Below the pieces are notes generated by a model. It was not told the DNA's origin. It made no database searches and saw nothing but the letters and a program-made list of their open reading frames with translations. This document shows positions 62,231 to 64,000 of a stretch of 64,000 nt of DNA, piece by piece. The position numbers and the translations under genes were made by a program. Numbering within the stretch: position 1 is the first letter of the stretch; every line of letters starts with the position of its first letter. This DNA is from Eutreptiella sp. 'Long Island Sound 2002' (lineage: Eukaryota; Euglenozoa; Euglenophyceae; Eutreptiales; Eutreptiaceae), in the NCBI GenBank assembly GCA_964036045.1, contig OZ038386.1, positions 12,935,613 through 12,999,612 on the forward strand, read 5' to 3'.

Positions 62231-64000
62231 GGCGTTCTGACCTCCAGCGGCTGCGTTAACATTGTGAACACAGCCTGATTCGTCGATCGACTCATCTTGG
62301 AACGGATAATCCGCTGGATTCAGGGCATTTTCGACATAATCTCGATCCGCATCGGACACCTGATCTGCACCTGAGACCTGATCCACACGATGATTGCCCT
62401 TTCCACGTCCACGGCCACGGCCGCCGGATGATGGACCACCACCGTCGCCACGCCCTCTGCCCTTACCAGAGAAAGGGGTTCCTGAAGGATTTCCCTTACC
62501 CTTACCCTGTGATCCTGGAGCATTTCCTTTGTTTGTACCGGATTGAGGGGTTTGGCCTGGATTTCGATTTCCGCCTCCGGCGTTGCCATTGGGACTTGTC
62601 TGACCGTTTGGCTGCCCACCGGAACCGGATGGAGTCCGATTTCCTTTGCCTTGGGACCCGCCAGGGCCTCCGGTATTTTTGTTTCCACCGGAGGGAGTCG
62701 GATTACCCTTTCCCCCCTTTGCACCATACACCTGTCTGTCATTCCTGTCTGAATTCTGCGAATTACTGACATTTTCACCAATCACCTTGTGATCGTAAGC
62801 AGACCATCGGTGATTAGCAGTAGAATGCGTCTTAGCTCGATTCGTAGAACCTAAAAGAAGGCAGATGCTACAATGATCCTGAACATTCCGGGTGTCATTC
62901 ACCTTTTTGTTGCCCTTTTGGGCCCCATTTTGGGTGTTTTGCTGGGTATTCTTGTTTCCCCCAAGACCCTCATGGAAATTTTGATTGGCGGCGTCAGCGA
63001 GCCGCTCAACCTCTTCCCACAGTTCCTGCGGAGTGAACGAAAACACCCAGTTCCTGGCCTTCAGGCGATGGCCGTGGAAACTTACTCCCCTATTGAGGAC
63101 TTGGACAAACAAGTCCCGATCCTCGTGTTCATTAAACTTGATTTTCCACGTGTTTTCAGTGAATTTCACCTTGGTAAACGACGTGGGGGAACACTTTTGA
63201 AGTGATTCCCTGACGGTGAACCTGTTGGCCGAGGCGTCGAAGCCATCGACCTCCGCCCACCAGGTCTTGACCTTTTCTTCGGACTGTTTATTCCGAAGGG
63301 TGGCGGCGGTTTCTGAGGGGATCTTGTCAAAAATCAGATTTTTCAGCTCGGCACTGGAAAATTTTTCGCCTGAATGTTCAGATTCTTCTACGAGATTCCA
63401 GAAGCGCTGTCTCTTGTCCTGCACTTCGTGCAAGATTAATCGAGAGAATGAAAAAAAATTCTTCAACATCTGGTGGTAATGGTCCTCAGGCAGCCGGGAT
63501 CCACGTACCTCCAACTGTTCCCACACCTCATCAAAGGTAAGGGGGGAACTTGAATCCTCACGATCACTCCAGGTCCTGAGCCAAGTGTTGGCCGGCGCTC
63601 CCTCAAGGCAGTCCAAGAGGGCCATCAGGAACTGATCATCCTGGAGCTTTTGAGTCTTAACCCACAATTTAAATTCCCGTTGGAACTGAGGCCAACGTCT
63701 GGGGTTCCCATTATACTTCGGTTGCTTGGCAACCTGACGAAGTCGCAATGAAGTGGGATTTAGAAGTGAATCCAGCCCAACACCGGCCGTAATGGCAGAC
63801 ACCTTGGCGGCATCATTAGCCACACCAGCTCCGGCGAGGGTCTGGGCGAGCAACATCTGGGCTATTGCATTGGAATCAACAGCAGGAAGGGTAGTACGGG
63901 AGGCAGTTCGTTTGGCATTCTGAGCCTCAGTCCTAGCCTTCGCCGATCTACTCTGAGATCGAGAGATTGTAACCCTTTCCTTTAGCTTAGTCCTGCTGAT
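62228..64000 (-). CDS. Element B gag (partial, continues past window edge)
   Basis: The frame is open through the right edge; the internal Met at 63856 is preceded by 48 open codons rich in Arg/Ser/Thr, so the true start is outside. The middle contains the capsid-like pattern PKYNGNPRRWPQFQREFKLW, and ENFSPEC-type frames on the other strand are shadows. A CxxC...H...H cluster (HCSICLLLGSTNRAKTHSTA, then NH) replaces the usual CCHC knuckle. The last 150 residues are Gly/Asn/Pro/Lys-rich with RGRG repeats, probably disordered and RNA-binding. It ends at the TAG in frame with pol. Confidence 0.85.
   Translation of the reverse strand: MSRTKLKERVTISRSQSRSAKARTEAQNAKRTASRTTLPAVDSNAIAQMLLAQTLAGAGVANDAAKVSAITAGVGLDSLLNPTSLRLRQVAKQPKYNGNPRRWPQFQREFKLWVKTQKLQDDQFLMALLDCLEGAPANTWLRTWSDREDSSSPLTFDEVWEQLEVRGSRLPEDHYHQMLKNFFSFSRLILHEVQDKRQRFWNLVEESEHSGEKFSSAELKNLIFDKIPSETAATLRNKQSEEKVKTWWAEVDGFDASANRFTVRESLQKCSPTSFTKVKFTENTWKIKFNEHEDRDLFVQVLNRGVSFHGHRLKARNWVFSFTPQELWEEVERLADAANQNFHEGLGGNKNTQQNTQNGAQKGNKKVNDTRNVQDHCSICLLLGSTNRAKTHSTANHRWSAYDHKVIGENVSNSQNSDRNDRQVYGAKGGKGNPTPSGGNKNTGGPGGSQGKGNRTPSGSGGQPNGQTSPNGNAGGGNRNPGQTPQSGTNKGNAPGSQGKGKGNPSGTPFSGKGRGRGDGGGPSSGGRGRGRGKGNHRVDQVSGADQVSDADRDYVENALNPADYPFQDESIDESGCVHNVNAAAGGQNA

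Larger units (their letters stand above)
57044..64000 (-). mobile_element. Ty3/gypsy chromovirus-type LTR retrotransposon, element B (5' end outside window)
   Basis: The minus-strand gag (open to the window edge) and pol (1,684 codons from the former start, 1,727 from the gag stop) are in one frame with a single TAG between them. Pol order is protease, methyltransferase-like domain, acidic linker, RT, RNase H, integrase, chromodomain. No stop or frameshift is seen in nearly 7 kb, so this copy looks competent as far as visible. It shares architecture with element A but little sequence outside motifs, so the two are distinct lineages of one clade. Confidence 0.93.

Noticed and set aside
1-64000. 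Stop-codon reassignment (for example TAG or TGA as sense)
   Set aside because: Host exons lack in-frame stops and end conventionally, and retroelement ORFs span thousands of codons with stops only at the gag junction or mutated sites.

Overview
The window looks like nuclear DNA of a unicellular eukaryote, most likely an alga or protist. Three things point that way: a mitochondrial dehydrogenase gene split by GT-AG introns, a CCCH zinc-finger gene that also appears to be spliced, and a large load of LTR and tyrosine-recombinase retrotransposons, microsatellites and long G/C homopolymers. I cannot name the lineage from sequence alone. An alveolate such as a chromerid or dinoflagellate relative is a guess. 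There is no bacterial operon structure, no CRISPR array and no rRNA.

Layout. 1-1.25 kb: debris with a 48-bp tandem repeat. 2.0-7.9 kb (minus): a decayed retroelement with the order gag, tyrosine recombinase (YR), reverse transcriptase (RT), RNase H, flanked by short direct repeats laid out like split direct repeats. 9.7-10.5 kb: dispersed repeats and a U1-like zinc-finger fragment that recurs at 36.3-37.1 kb. 12.4-22.1 kb (minus): the clearest host gene, the branched-chain 2-oxoacid dehydrogenase E1 alpha subunit. Six exons could be joined in phase, and there is a probable presequence exon. Its introns hold microsatellites, G-rich arrays and an RT-like pseudogene. 23.6-24.4 kb: hairpins and a recent 335-bp tandem duplication. 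24.9-27.4 kb: a possible terminal exon of an unknown protein, a CCCH zinc-finger gene and one weak exon. 27.4-40.8 kb: mostly noncoding, with two candidate exons of an unidentified gene. 40.85-44.66 kb (plus): a better preserved gag-YR-RT element, truncated in RNase H. 47.7-55.0 kb (minus): a nearly intact Ty3/gypsy element (A). 57.0-64.0 kb (minus): a second intact Ty3/gypsy element (B) with a chromodomain; its gag runs off the window.

Three themes stand out. (1) In all three well-preserved retroelements the gag stop codon (TGA-C, TGA-C, TAG-G) is followed by the next enzymatic ORF in the same frame with no further stop. This is the arrangement used for programmed stop-codon readthrough. (2) Both YR elements place the recombinase upstream of RT, the order reported for kinetoplastid VIPER elements rather than for DIRS, Ngaro or PAT. 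(3) Both Ty3/gypsy polyproteins carry, between protease and RT, a domain with an NPPF (B) or NPRF (A) motif that resembles adenine-methyltransferase-like domains of other retroelements. Most disabling stop codons in the decayed copies are C-to-T or G-to-A changes.
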